Assembly (NCBI GenBank): GCA_050084985.1
Contig: JBITNC010000001.1
Location: forward strand, 42,408,001 to 42,472,000
DNA length: 64,000 bases
Source: Nageia nagi
Lineage: Eukaryota > Pinophyta
Direction: 5' to 3'
This document shows positions 46,421 to 56,660 of this stretch, one piece after another. The first letter of the stretch is position 1. Every line of letters begins with the position of its first letter. The position numbers and the translations under genes are program-made. A model generated the notes under the pieces. The model ran no database searches and had not been told where the DNA came from. It saw nothing but the letters and a program-made list of their open reading frames with translations.

Positions 46421-47479
46421 AAATATTTTAATGTTTTATTAATATTGGTCACATTAATATGACAAATTTATTTGTTGTCTATTTTGCAAGAAAATAGTTG
46501 GATAGATTTTACACTTCACCTTGCTATGTCATTGATGAATCATCCAATAGGAAAATAGAAAAATTTAAAACTCAAGTAATTGATTAATGACTCACCAATT
46601 ATGCTCCAAATATGCTCAACAGATAAAAAATAAGTAAAATAAATGGATATGTCTCTAATTTGTCTCCAATCAAATCCAGTTCAAATTCAATCAGAGATCA
46701 ATCAAGCAACAACCATTTTTAATTTGAAATTCATATGGATTATGGATTGGTAATTTAGCATGTCTCGAAAATCTTTTAAGCAATCTTCCATCTCCATTTT
46801 GAGGCTAGAATTTGGTGCAATCATTGAGATTTAGATTTGTTGATGCTTGAATCTTGGAAGTGATGAAATTTGAAGCTATTACATTCAACAATCTCTCATA
46901 AGCATTTGGAGAAGTGATTAGGAAGCATTCACCTTGGGGCAAATCTGAAAACAATAATTTCAAGTTTTATTTATCTCATCTGACCAAAGACATACCCATC
47001 ATGTCTCTTGATCTTATTTTTATATTCTATTTATATAATATTCATATTTCATCTCATAATATGTATTGATTTTAGAATTTTACCTTGAATGTTTGCAGGT
47101 TTTGAAATTTTGATAAAGAAACACCCCTATGTTTGGGAAATGCCCTCACATTTTAGAAATGCCTTGGTTCATCATGTTTTGTTAATAAAGTAATCTTAGG
47201 AACACCTTAGGATTCATAATCAATAATCATCAATCATCAGCTCTCATGATCAAGTAAACAATGATGTTTTTGAACACTACCTTTAGTTATTTGCATGATC
47301 TTTTGTTTGAGCTTGTGTTTTGTATCAAAAGGATGGCTTGATCAAACCTCCTTATGGTTGTAATTCATTTTTGATCAAGTTTGTGGGTCATAGAACTCAA
47401 TCTAACATGCACTTACTATTTAGATGTTCAAGGTTTGAGTGATCCTAAAAGGGGTTACTTTTATCTTGTACAAAAATAA
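46421..47479. other. no recognisable feature
   Basis: AT-rich sequence with no supported gene or repeat boundary. Confidence 0.4.
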
Positions 47480-48640
47480 TGCAAGAGGATGATAATTCAT
47501 GTCGATTTTCATTTTTCATGTTTTAAGACATAAAAAAGGATGCAAATTGACCTTTTGGTAGTAATGTTGGAGGGTTCTCACCCTACCATCATAAAAATTT
47601 ATTTTTATCCTTCCATAATCAACAATTTGGCAAGCACTATCATCTCCCAAGAGCACCTCCCCTCCATCATATTCTTCATATTCACAAAATCACTCCCTAT
47701 GAGAAATCATATGAAAAGTGGATCTCATATCAATTACCTAATTATTTCAATCTAATATAATGGAGCATGATGTCAAATATGCATCCCCAACTTCATCATT
47801 AGATTTCTTAGCTTTTGTAGAAGTGGATTCATTAGATCTCTTTCCTGGATCTACACTATTTGATCTACAATATCTCTTCAAATGGCCAATATTTTCACAA
47901 CTCCAATATATAAGACCATATCTAACTCAAGATTTAGATCTACCACCAAATTTACCTTTGGATTTTGATCTATCACCAAATCTCAATTTCACTCTTTCCT
48001 TTGTACATCCTCTTACCATTAGGGAATCATTTGATGTGCCCTCCATGGATCTTCTCCTCAAATCTTTGATAATAAAGATGTCATCACATATTCAAAGGAT
48101 AAACTAAAATAAATACTCCCAATTGATATAATTAGATTATCCCATGAATCTAGTAGATAGCATAGTAATGCAATGCATTTATCTTCTTTTGCAATCTTAA
48201 CATCTTCTGCAATCTTAACATCAATAGATTGGAGTTGGCTCACTATCATATTAAATGCATTGAGATGATTTATTACCAAATCTCCCTCATAATTCCAAAG
48301 ATTGTATAATTTCTTCTTGAGGAAGAGTTTATTAACTAGGGACTTACATTGATATAAAGTCCCCACCTTCTAGAGAGCCTTTACAATCTTTTCTCTAGAA
48401 ATGTTAATCAACATTGAATAAACAAGACACAAGTAGATTAGACTCCTTTCTTTTCGATTCAATTTATCCCAATATTCATTAGAAGTACTATATGGTTTCT
48501 TTTAAGAGACAACAGACCATAGATCTCTATCTATAAGAATATCCTCCATCTTTACGTTCCATAACTTAAAGCTTTTTCCATTAAATTTTTCAATCTCAAT
48601 CCTTGATTGACTTATAGATATTTTCTTCTTTAAGATCTTT
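47480..48640 (-). pseudogene. Copia gag-protease fragment
   Basis: The minus strand starts near 48605 with EIEKFNGKSFKLWNVKMEDI, then DRDLWSVV, then at 48366-48058 KLYNLWNYEGDLVINHLNAF, IVSQLQSIDVKI and LLCYLLDSWDNLIISIGS, the standard Copia gag (UBN2-type) wording. From 48057 down follow MEGTSNDSLMVRG, a knuckle reading YWSCENIGHLKRYC (first Cys replaced by Tyr) and, near 47740-47560, a protease with VIDMRSTFHM in place of V-L-D-S-G-C-T-x-H-(M/I), then EEYDGGEVLLGDD. Readable sequence ends near 47540; no integrase, RT or LTR was found, so it is truncated. The plus-strand frame over the same place is its shadow. Confidence 0.85.
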
Positions 48641-49379
48641 CTAGACAAAGCTCCCACTCTAGAATAGGTTTTCAAAAACCCTTAGAAACCTTAGATCCTC
48701 TTCAAATGAACTAAACCCTAGTAATAAAGGCATTTATCTAAATATATTATGAAATTATAGTGTAAAATGAATTAATCAAGAAATATAACAATCTCACAAA
48801 CATAAGGAACACATGCGATTTACGTTGGTTCAACCAATGTGGGCTACTCTAGTATTTTAAGAGCTTCTCCTCCTATGTTATTTCTTACAATGAATATTCA
48901 CCATAAATGGCTCATTACAATGAATATATAGGAAAACCCTCAACCCTAAACCATAATGTAGTATTAGAAAAACCATAGGCTAAACCACCCATCCTTGCAC
49001 TAAGATGAAACCTTGGGAATCCACCAATGCCATGTGTAAATAGGCAAATCCCCAAAATATTTTTCCTAGAGGCATAGAGGTAGGGGCCCAGTGTACATTA
49101 TTCCTCTACAAAGGATGAGCCATATCCAATAGAAAGTCAAAAATTGAATTTAGAGTACCTACCTCTAGATTTGATTGTGAATGCAATAAATATGGCTTGG
49201 ATCTAACAAAACATTAGTTGGATTTTGTAAAATCTAACTATTGTATCCTCCTCTCTTGCTAAAAAATTGATCTTCTTTATCATTTTCCTCTTACCTAAAT
49301 CGAAAAAGTGTTTTGTGGGGTATGTGGGGCATGCCCCTTTTGTTTTATCCCTTGGATTGATCATTGCTTAATGCTTTAA
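48641..49379. other. possible leader of the truncated Copia element, otherwise featureless
   Basis: Lies upstream (in minus sense) of the Copia gag. No primer-binding site or LTR edge could be recognised. Confidence 0.35.
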
Positions 49380-49690
49380 TGCATTAAACAATGCATCAAG
49401 TAATGCTTAAAATACAAAAATAAATATTAAAAATAATAAAAACATAAAAATGCCTACAAAAATAATAAAAAATCATAAATACATAAAAACACCTAAAATT
49501 ATTAAATACATTAAAATACTTGAAAATACTTAATGCATCAATTAATGCATAAAATACTTAAAAAATAATAAATAATAAGAAATACCTATAAAAAAATTAA
49601 ATACTTCAAAAATATTAAATAACATAAAAATTAATAAATAAAATAAATAAATTAAATTAAATAGTAAATAAAATAAAATTAATAAAATGT
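49380..49690. repeat. AT-rich short tandem repeats (AATAAAAACATAAAAA type)
   Basis: Degenerate units of ATAATAAAAA, ACATAAAAATGCC and TACATTAAAATACTT. No gene. Confidence 0.75.
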
Positions 49691-50345
49691 AATGTTAATA
49701 CTATGATATCATTAATCCTTTGTTAATGTTAATGTTATGTTAATGCTATGTTTATGTTGTGTTCATATTTTTTAATGGTAATGTTAATTCGGTTGCAATG
49801 TTAATACAATTTTAATACTATAATAATGTAATATCAATGTTAATGTTATTACATCGAGAGGCATAACTACAACTACAACATGGGGGAAAGGAGAGTCAAA
49901 TATCTCATGTGTGTTCATCAACAATATGTTGGCTATATTTAAAAAATAATAATTTAAAAATAAAAATAGTCAACTAATAAAAAATATATCTACATAACTA
50001 TATAAATATATCAGTAGTTCACAAAAAAATAAATTTAATTACTTGCATATAATAGAAATAATTGCATAAAAATAATTTGAATAAGAGATTAAAAATAATT
50101 AAATAAGGGATAGACTCGAGAATGATCTCCGATGTTTTTTTATATGTAAGGGGTTATATCAAAGCTAGTGTTATTTTAATGGTAATGTCAATCCTCTTAC
50201 AATATTAATGCAATGTTAAATAATGTATATGAATGTTATGTTAGATTTAATTCTATTTAATGTTATCATTAATGCTTTCTTAATATTAATGTTTATATGT
50301 TGAATGAATGGTTAATGTTAATATTATATTAGTGTTAATGCTATG
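49691..50345. repeat. AATGTT-type low-complexity DNA
   Basis: Repeated TTAATGTTAATGTTATG-like phrases at 49690-49850 and 50180-50345, with AT-rich sequence between. No gene. Confidence 0.7.
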
Positions 50346-51100
50346 TACTTTATTTTCTAGATGCATATGTATGATGCTTTTAAATCAACATCATTGAGTT
50401 GGAGGTGATGACTGACCACTGATTCTAATTTTCTTGAGTTCCCACCGTCATAATTATTGAGCCATAGAGTAGGATACACTTGGATTTGATCACCAAGATA
50501 GTCTTCCCTTAGGATAGGAATTGTTACTTTCCACTAAATGACTATAAAAAAGGGAGATGAGAGTTTGTTTGGGTGACATCAATGGACTAGTCGATCCATT
50601 GGCTATATCCTTGAGGGTTGATACTCTTAAACAAGCCATTAACTACTCATCGATGAAAATCCTTATGTCACATTGTACTTTAGGGATACATTTAGTAACC
50701 ATGCTAATACTTAGCCCTAAGAAGCCTTTTATCTACCATATTGAGCTTGAAGCTTATGTTTATTAAACAAGGGTTATATTATCGAAATAGAGGTAGAGTT
50801 GTAATGACTACTTCCAATATGCTATTATGTGACTTGTTGATAACATATGGTAAACCCAACTTATAATTTTATCAACCTAGCTTATTTTAACACTTGACTA
50901 ATATACAATATAGGAAAATTAAAAACTTTAAAAATTTTCTTCACACTGCTCACATTAATAAGATTTAATCAATTTGTGAAGTTGTAAAAAAAGATAACTG
51001 CATCACATTGCATGATAAAGTAATTATTCATATAGGTTGCTTGATGCACATTTATAAAGTTGTAAAAATGATAACCACATTGCATTATATTTTCTTAATT
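50346..51100. other. unassigned stretch with one short open frame
   Basis: A 69-codon plus-strand frame at 50557-50766 (starts MRVCLGDINGLVDPLAISLR) matches no family I recognise and has no strong support as a gene. Confidence 0.3.
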
Positions 51101-52252
51101 TAACCTTTATACCCCATACCCTAAACATTAAATGTCAAACCCTAAATATTAAACCTTAAACATTTAATCCAAAAAATATTTAACCTTAAATATTAAACCA
51201 TAAACCATAACCCCTAATTGTAAATCCTAAATCGTAACCTTAACCCAAACCCTAAATGTAACCTTAACCCAAACCCTAAATTAAAACCTTAAATCCTAAA
51301 TTGTAATCTTGAATATTAAATCCTTAACCCTAAACATTTAACCCTAAATCCTAAATATTTAATTTTAAACTCTAATAGTAAACCTTATTAATTAAACCAT
51401 AAACTATATTAATTAAACTCTAAACACTATACCTTAAATTATAAACCCTAGCCCTATACCCTACACCCTAAACCTTAAATCTTAATTAAACCCTAAACCT
51501 TAAAATGTAAATTAGTAATCCTAATTCTAAACCTTGAACCAAAATCCTAAATTATAAATCATAAGCTTAAATATTAAAAAAATAACCTTAAATTTTTAAC
51601 CCTAACATCTAAACCCTAAGTCCTAACCCTAACCCCATACTCTAATCCATAAACCTTAAACTTTAATTGTAAACCTATTAATTAAGCACTAACACACCTT
51701 AAATTGTAAACCCTATCCCTATACCATATACCCTAAACCTTAATTAAACTCTAAAATAGTAACCCTAAACCCAAACTAAAACCATGAATCCTAAATTGTA
51801 ACCCTAAACATTAACACTTAATCTTAAACCATTAACCTCAAACATTTAAACCTAAAACCTAAACATTTAACCTTAAACCCTAAACTATAATTTTAAACCC
51901 TATTAATTAAATCCTAAACCCTATATCTTAAATCATAAACACTAGCCCTATCCCCTACACCCTAAACCTTAAATCTTAATTAAACCCTAAACCTTAAATC
52001 ATAAATTGTATCCCTAACCTAAACCATAAACCAAAATCCTAAATCCTAAATTGTAACCCTAAACATTTAACCCTAAACCCTAAATATTTAATTCTAAATC
52101 CTAAACCTTATACCCTAAATCATAAACCCTACCCTTATACTCTAAACCCTATACTCTAAACCCTAAATCTTAGACTCTAACCATAAACCCTATTAATTAA
52201 ACCCTAAATCCTATTAATTAAACCTTAAATCCTAAACTTTATACCTTAAATA
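51101..52252. repeat. interstitial telomere-like array (degenerate CCCTAAA), left part
   Basis: More than 1.1 kb of variants of the plant telomere unit CCCTAAA (CCTTAAA, CCATAAA, CCCTATA and others), all C-rich strand upward. A longer pattern recurs: the phrase CCCTAGCCCTATACCCTACA or close variants at about 51441, 51690, 51931 and 52115, often with ATTAATTAAACC. It continues at 63564 after element D. Confidence 0.92.
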
Positions 52253-52740
52253 TGTTAGAATTTGTAATGAAATATTATGAATATCTAAACTCCTTGTAAA
52301 TTCAATTAATCACTTAAAGGATATGTAGATACCTTAAGGGATTAATTGAATTCTTTATTATGTAACTTTGACCTTACCATGTGGTTAGTTGGTAGGTTAA
52401 AGTTAGGTAATACATTTATTGTAACCCTAACCTTACCCTTGGGTTAAAGGGAGGTTAGGGAGGTGCTCTCATGCTATAAATAGAGGGCCTCACCTCTTGT
52501 AAAACAACTTGGATTTGAGTAAGATTACTTTACTAGTTTGTGTAGGAGAGAAAGGAATTGTTGTAAGAGGGTGCATAGATTGAGAATTGAGATCTAGTTG
52601 TGGATGTACTCCCAAGGAGGGAGGAACCACATTATATTTGTGTTATCTTGTGTGAATGATGTTATTAGCTTGTAGATGTTGAATGATTGAGTTTCCTATA
52701 GTCTTGGACCTTGAGGATTAGTTTAGATATAAATCCTTCA
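52253..52740 (+). repeat. 5' LTR of element D
   Basis: Starts TGTTAGAATTTGTAATG, ends AAATCCTTCA. TATA box CTATAAATAG at 52474-52483. Confidence 0.93.
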
Positions 52741-53190
52741 GAGCTTGATGTGGAAGCTCCTTCAACATTCTTTGAAACTTCTTCAATTTGGAGGTCTCCA
52801 TTTCTCATCTTTTTACATTATTGAGGTAAAATAGTTAAAAGGTATAACATTTTTCCTTCTTTATTTTTTACTATTTTAAAATACTAACATATTTTGTGAA
52901 ATGTGAGCTTATTTTTGCAAAATATGATCAAAATAGTAATATAATGCAAGCAATTTTTTTTTCCTATACTAACCTCTTATGTTAGTAGCATTGTTTTTAC
53001 AAAAATGCTTAATACATGATATAGCTTTTATTTAAGAGGACAATATATAATGCAATTAGTTTACTAACATTTTCTACCTTGAAATAATTCCTAGTTAAAG
53101 TGGTAGCATTGTGAGTAGCCTTGATTTTCTACCTTATAAAACTATAAGGAGATTATTATTTTTTTTAAAAAGGGGAGCAAGAGTGGATTT
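52741..53190 (+). other. leader of D, 5' part; primer-binding site deleted
   Basis: The leader starts GAGCTTGATGTGGAAGCTCC. In B the LTR is followed by ATTGGTATCAGAGCTTGG, so ten bases holding the core of the primer-binding site are missing in D. The rest is AT-rich and aligns by eye with 33023-32560 of B, with shared phrases such as ATACTAACCTCT. Confidence 0.8.
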
Positions 53191-53235
53191 TTTAAAGTGT
53201 CTTTATTAAAATCATTTGGTCAAATAATATGCACA

Positions 53236-53313
53236 AATGGGTACATTGAAAGGGTCTATGAATTGTTTGACAAAATGCCTCGCCGACATGCAATCTTATG
53301 AACTGCAATGGTC
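53236..53313 (+). pseudogene. PPR-like repeat fragment in the leader of element D
   Basis: The plus strand reads NGYIERVYELFDKMPRRHAI, L, a TGA at 53299-53301 where Trp is expected, then TAMVA. This is about one plant-type PPR motif (G-Y-I-x-x-A-x-x-L-F-D-x-M-P-x-R-D-V-V-x-W-T-A-M). It sits about 0.5 kb from the 5' LTR, as in B, and in element sense. The homology ends abruptly on both sides. Confidence 0.65.
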
Positions 53314-53588
53314 GCCCTCTAAGTTTGAATTTCCATTTAAATAAATGCTGCCCATTTTCTATAGCGGCTACACAAACTGAGCCCCCTATTGAGGGTTCTA
53401 CCAGATTAACCTTAGAATCTTCATCTTCCTCACCATCGGGTGAAAAAGAAGGCAATAATAACAAAAGGTTATGGAGTGTTTTCAAGTTTCTAGTGGCCGC
53501 TGGTTTAGTTGCAGGCCTGGCCACTACTAGGTATGCCTCATATGCCTATTCAATGGAAGACATAGAACAGAAGGCAGCAGCTTTCTGA
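53298..53588 (+). CDS. unknown 96-codon frame with poly(A)-tailed 3' end, captured transcript?
   Basis: The frame ends TGA at 53586-53588. Its first residues overlap the PPR relic in another frame, so the real foreign part probably starts near 53340. What follows has a Ser/Glu-rich stretch (RLTLESSSSSPSGEKEG), then Lys/Arg and a hydrophobic segment LWSVFKFLVAAGLVAGLATT, then YASYAYSMEDIEQKAAAF. I do not recognise the family; a plastid- or membrane-targeted protein end is conceivable. After the stop come 118 bp without a gene, then 12 A residues at 53707-53718. A 3' end with UTR and poly(A) suggests a copy of a processed host mRNA. No evidence of expression can be seen. Confidence 0.4.
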   Translation: MNCNGRPLSLNFHLNKCCPFSIAATQTEPPIEGSTRLTLESSSSSPSGEKEGNNNKRLWSVFKFLVAAGLVAGLATTRYASYAYSMEDIEQKAAAF

Positions 53589-53718
53589 AAGTTAGCAAAC
53601 TGTAATACACCATAAATTTAACCTAAGCCTATCTATAAAACATTCGAAGCATATATTGTTATTGTAAATCATGTCTTCATGTAAAGAGTTATCATAAATC
53701 CTTGACAAAAAAAAAAAA

Positions 53719-54017
53719 TGGGCCTGAACTTCTTAAAATGCATCAAACCTAGGTCACAGGTTCAACATCCCATCAAACCAAATCAACATGTGCCTATTGT
53801 ATTTAAACTCCATCGCTTGGTCACCCCTACCATCTCCACGGCCTCCAACTCTTGTCGTCTCGCATTCGACTGGGTTGCACCTTTACTCTCTCTCTCCTCC
53901 ATTGCTTGGTCATCCCTGGCCTCCTCCTGCCACCCCACACGACTTAATGCTCCTACGCATGGCCACCATCACCTCCCTTCTACTCACGTGGCCTTTCCAT
54001 TTTTTTTTTCAAACATA
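53719..54017 (+). other. GC-richer unassigned part of the D leader
   Basis: Starts after the A-run. A 111-codon frame (53718-54053) is Ser/Pro/His-rich and unmatched and is cut by element E. CAGGTTCAACATCCC near 53756 loosely resembles a pol III B box. Probably foreign cargo. Confidence 0.3.
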
Positions 54018-54022
54018 GTTGT
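54018..54022. repeat. target-site duplication of element E (GTTGT), left
   Basis: Identical to 56656-56660. Confidence 0.93.
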
Positions 54023-54342
54023 TGTTATGAACAAAGTTCCCAAAATAGCATAAAATCACCAAAGAGAGAGCTCAACGCATTGAATAAGAGATAAAATATG
54101 TAATAAGCCACTTCGAGGGGGCAACCTCCTTTGTAATAAGCCACTTTGAGGGGAAACCTCCTTTACATCACATCAATTACACAACAATAGACATCTTCAA
54201 ATGATAATACCTCCTTAGTATATATAGGAGTCCAAGGGGTGCCACTACAATGAAAGGACACTAGCCGACATAACAATAATAATGTAAGGAAATAATAATA
54301 ACCATAGCCGACCTAACAATAATAATGTATAGGGACCTAACA
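54023..54342 (-). repeat. 3' LTR of element E
   Basis: Contains an internal 33-bp tandem duplication of a GTAATAAGCCACTTCGAGG-type unit (about 54100-54170), also in the partner LTR. The element's polypurine tract (GAAGGAGAGGGG on the minus strand) lies at about 54345-54356. Confidence 0.93.
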
Positions 54343-54370
54343 TGCCCCTCTCCTTCAAAAAATGTTGTCC

Positions 54371-55297
54371 TCAACATTTTAGTAGTTCTGGATGCTTCTG
54401 TAGAAATTTCTCATCTTCCCATGTGGAATATTCAGCCATTGCCATATTTTTACTTTCAACCTTCCTTGCCATCCTAAAAGCCATCTCTAAGGATGTTGGT
54501 TCAAATAGATGCACCTCATGTTGAATTTTATCCTTTAAGGTTCCCATAAAGAGATCCAACAATCTATCATCTGGTATATCCTTCACTCTAAGACTCAACT
54601 TTTGAAATTGTTGAATGTGCTCCATCACTGAACCTTCTTGCCTTAGATTTATCAATTGAGTAAAGAAGGAATTATTCTTAACATCCTCATGGTAGGCTAT
54701 CAGTTCCTCTGTAAAAATGGACCAAGATATAATAGAACCCTTTTTACGTTCACAAATCCATTGGTACCATACAACCTGCTCAGGCTCTAGATACAAGGAT
54801 GCAATAGTTACTTTTTGTGATGCTGGTACTTGGTGTAGATCAAAAAAGTGCTCCATTTGAAATATCCAAGTGATGGGGTCCCTTCCATCAAACTTCCTCA
54901 TGTCGATCTTGGGGATTTGGATTCCCCTTGAGAACCATGCTTGATTACTTCCATCAGTAGAAGCATATCCTCCTGAATTAGGCTTATTAATGAAGGGTTT
55001 ATCTCCTTGAATAATATCATTATTTTCCTGATAACCCTGGGCCATATCAACATCTTTAGGAATCTTTCCCTCTGGGTTTTGTATGAGTTGAAAAATCTTT
55101 TCCATATATTGATCCATTTTAGTCACCAACTCTTTTGTCAAATCCCTTTTTAATTCCTCCATATCACCCTTTTTTACACACTCTTTAACCAATTCTTCCA
55201 CTTGGGATATTCGAAAGAATATGTCTTCACTTTTTGCTATAGTCATGGATGAACCCTCTAGAGGTCTAGTTGGTGTAGCAATTTTTTTCGGTGGCAT
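54371..55297 (-). CDS. Gag protein of element E, intact, 308 residues
   Basis: One uninterrupted frame from ATG 55297 to TGA 54371-54373. Residues about 25-75 are charged and coiled-coil-like (FFRISQVEELVKECVKKG), followed by a Gly/Asn-rich linker. From about 130 to 280 lies a Gypsy-type retrotransposon gag domain: MRKFDGRDPITWIFQMEHFF, VVWYQWICERKKG, ELIAYHEDVKNNSFFTQLIN, VMEHIQQFQKLSLRV and AFRMARKVES. Gag forms the particle that packages element RNA. The protein stops after the capsid-like domain, with no zinc knuckle and no protease, 28 bp before the 3' LTR. The start is the first ATG of the frame and gives the expected N-terminus. Being intact in an element with nearly identical LTRs, it may still be expressed. 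No partner supplying pol is visible here. Confidence 0.9.
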   Translation of the reverse strand: MPPKKIATPTRPLEGSSMTIAKSEDIFFRISQVEELVKECVKKGDMEELKRDLTKELVTKMDQYMEKIFQLIQNPEGKIPKDVDMAQGYQENNDIIQGDKPFINKPNSGGYASTDGSNQAWFSRGIQIPKIDMRKFDGRDPITWIFQMEHFFDLHQVPASQKVTIASLYLEPEQVVWYQWICERKKGSIISWSIFTEELIAYHEDVKNNSFFTQLINLRQEGSVMEHIQQFQKLSLRVKDIPDDRLLDLFMGTLKDKIQHEVHLFEPTSLEMAFRMARKVESKNMAMAEYSTWEDEKFLQKHPELLKC

Positions 55298-55319
55298 TTT
55301 GACTAAGTATTCTAGGGGG

Positions 55320-55550
55320 TCTCCCTATATACGCCAGGTACGTGGGAGCTCAATTCTGTGCTAGTGCTATCTAATGCACAACCGTTCGAAAAGGGCCCTT
55401 GCTAATATACTCGCGGTACATGAGGGAATCCTAAAGGACCTCTCTATATACCATGTACGTGCATGAGCATGATGGCCTCTCTATATACTCAAAGGTACGT
55501 GAGAGAATCCAACAGTGGCCTAAGCGATATACTGCGAGTACGTTGTAGGA
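55320..55550 (-). repeat. recurring TATATAC...GTACGTG motif in the leader of E
   Basis: TATATACGCCAGGTACGTGG, then AATATACTCGCGGTACATGA, TATATACCATGTACGTGC, TATATACTCAAAGGTACGTG and GATATACTGCGAGTACGTTG occur about 40-60 bp apart. Each pairs an ATATAC with a GTACGT/GTACAT 5-7 bases later. Role unknown; it lies just upstream of gag. Confidence 0.7.
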
Positions 55551-56320
55551 GACCACAATTCCTCGGGATGCAGTGCTGGCAAAGTAACGATAGCTCCTAT
55601 GTTTAAAGATGCCAGAACACATCTATAACTAAAAGACTCTTCTCTTTATTTTCTTTCCAATAGCTTATGAATCACCCCAAATAGACCTTCCAATCAAAAT
55701 ATATGCAAATTTAAAGAAATAAATAAATAAATTGTACCTTTTTAAATCGTGATTTGGAGACTATTCTATTATCCAACCTTCCAACTGATGTAAATATGAA
55801 ATTTTGGCCCTTTAGAGTCTGAAATTTATACCTATGGTAGCTTCAGATGTCTTCTTTTCAATGCCATAGATTTCGTCAAATTCTGATAGTCCAAGAGGAA
55901 ATGACTGCAATTTTCCCAAGATGTGCTGATTTTTGGATTTTTTAGAAGAGTGAACTTGTACGAAGTGCTTTGTGTTACCTGTTTATTCTTAGACCTTGAA
56001 AATTGTAACAGATAAAATTCAATCTGTAACCTAACAAATCCAATAGGTCTCACCTATTTTAGAGCTGTAAAACTTCAGATATACCCTTTTTAGCTAGAAC
56101 ACCTGTTTCTGACCTGCTTTTGAGACTAGTCATAAACCTTAACTTCCCCTGAGTGTAACTCGAAAAATATAGCGAAGTAGATGCTGAAATTTGAACTGTA
56201 ACTTCTTCGGTATGTCTTCTAAAAACCCAATAAATTTCAGAATCTAAATCCTCACGAAAACAAATTGGTAGCGAAAATTCCACGATGACTAGTTTTGAGC
56301 CTTGAAACCCTAGAATCGTC
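55551..56320 (-). other. remaining leader of element E
   Basis: No supported gene; short minus-strand frames (55832-56053, 56059-56334) match nothing known. Confidence 0.5.
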
Positions 56321-56335
56321 TGCTCTGGTACCAAA
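56321..56335 (-). promoter_or_regulatory. primer-binding site of element E
   Basis: Minus strand TTTGGTACCAGAGCA abuts the 5' LTR; it differs by one base in the core from the usual initiator tRNA-Met complement TGGTATCAGAGC. Confidence 0.8.
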
Positions 56336-56655
56336 TGTTATGAACAAAGTTCCCAAAATAGCATAAAATCACCAAAGAGAGAGCTCAACGCATTGAATAA
56401 GAGATAAAATATGTAATAAGCCACTTCGAGGGGGCAACCTCCTTTGTAATAAGCCACTTCGAGGGGGCAACCTCCTTTACATCACATCAATTACACAACA
56501 ATAGACATCTTCAAATGATAATACCTCCTTAGTATATATAGGAGTCCAAGGGTGCCACTACAATGAAAGGACACTAGCCGACATAACAATAATAATGTAA
56601 GGAAATAATAATAACCATAGCCGACCTAACAATAATAATGTATAGGGACCTAACA
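56336..56655 (-). repeat. 5' LTR of element E with TATA box
   Basis: Partner of 54023-54342. Minus-strand TATATATAC at about 56532-56540 is the likely TATA box driving gag. Confidence 0.93.
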
Positions 56656-56660
56656 GTTGT

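Larger units (their letters stand above)
54023..56655 (-). mobile_element. gag-only LTR retrotransposon E (TR-GAG type), 2.63 kb, young
   Basis: Two 320-bp LTRs (54023-54342, 56336-56655), both TGTTATGAAC...GACCTAACA, flanked by GTTGT. On the minus strand it has a primer-binding site, a leader, one intact gag frame and a polypurine tract. There is no pol. This is the layout known as TR-GAG: non-autonomous elements that rely on another element for enzymes. By my reading the LTRs differ by two substitutions and two one-base indels, so the insertion is recent and is the youngest datable event in the window. Confidence 0.93.

Noticed and set aside
47760-48107. Plus-strand 115-codon open frame
   Set aside because: It is antisense to a recognisable Copia gag-knuckle region on the minus strand, whose motifs explain the conservation of the frame.
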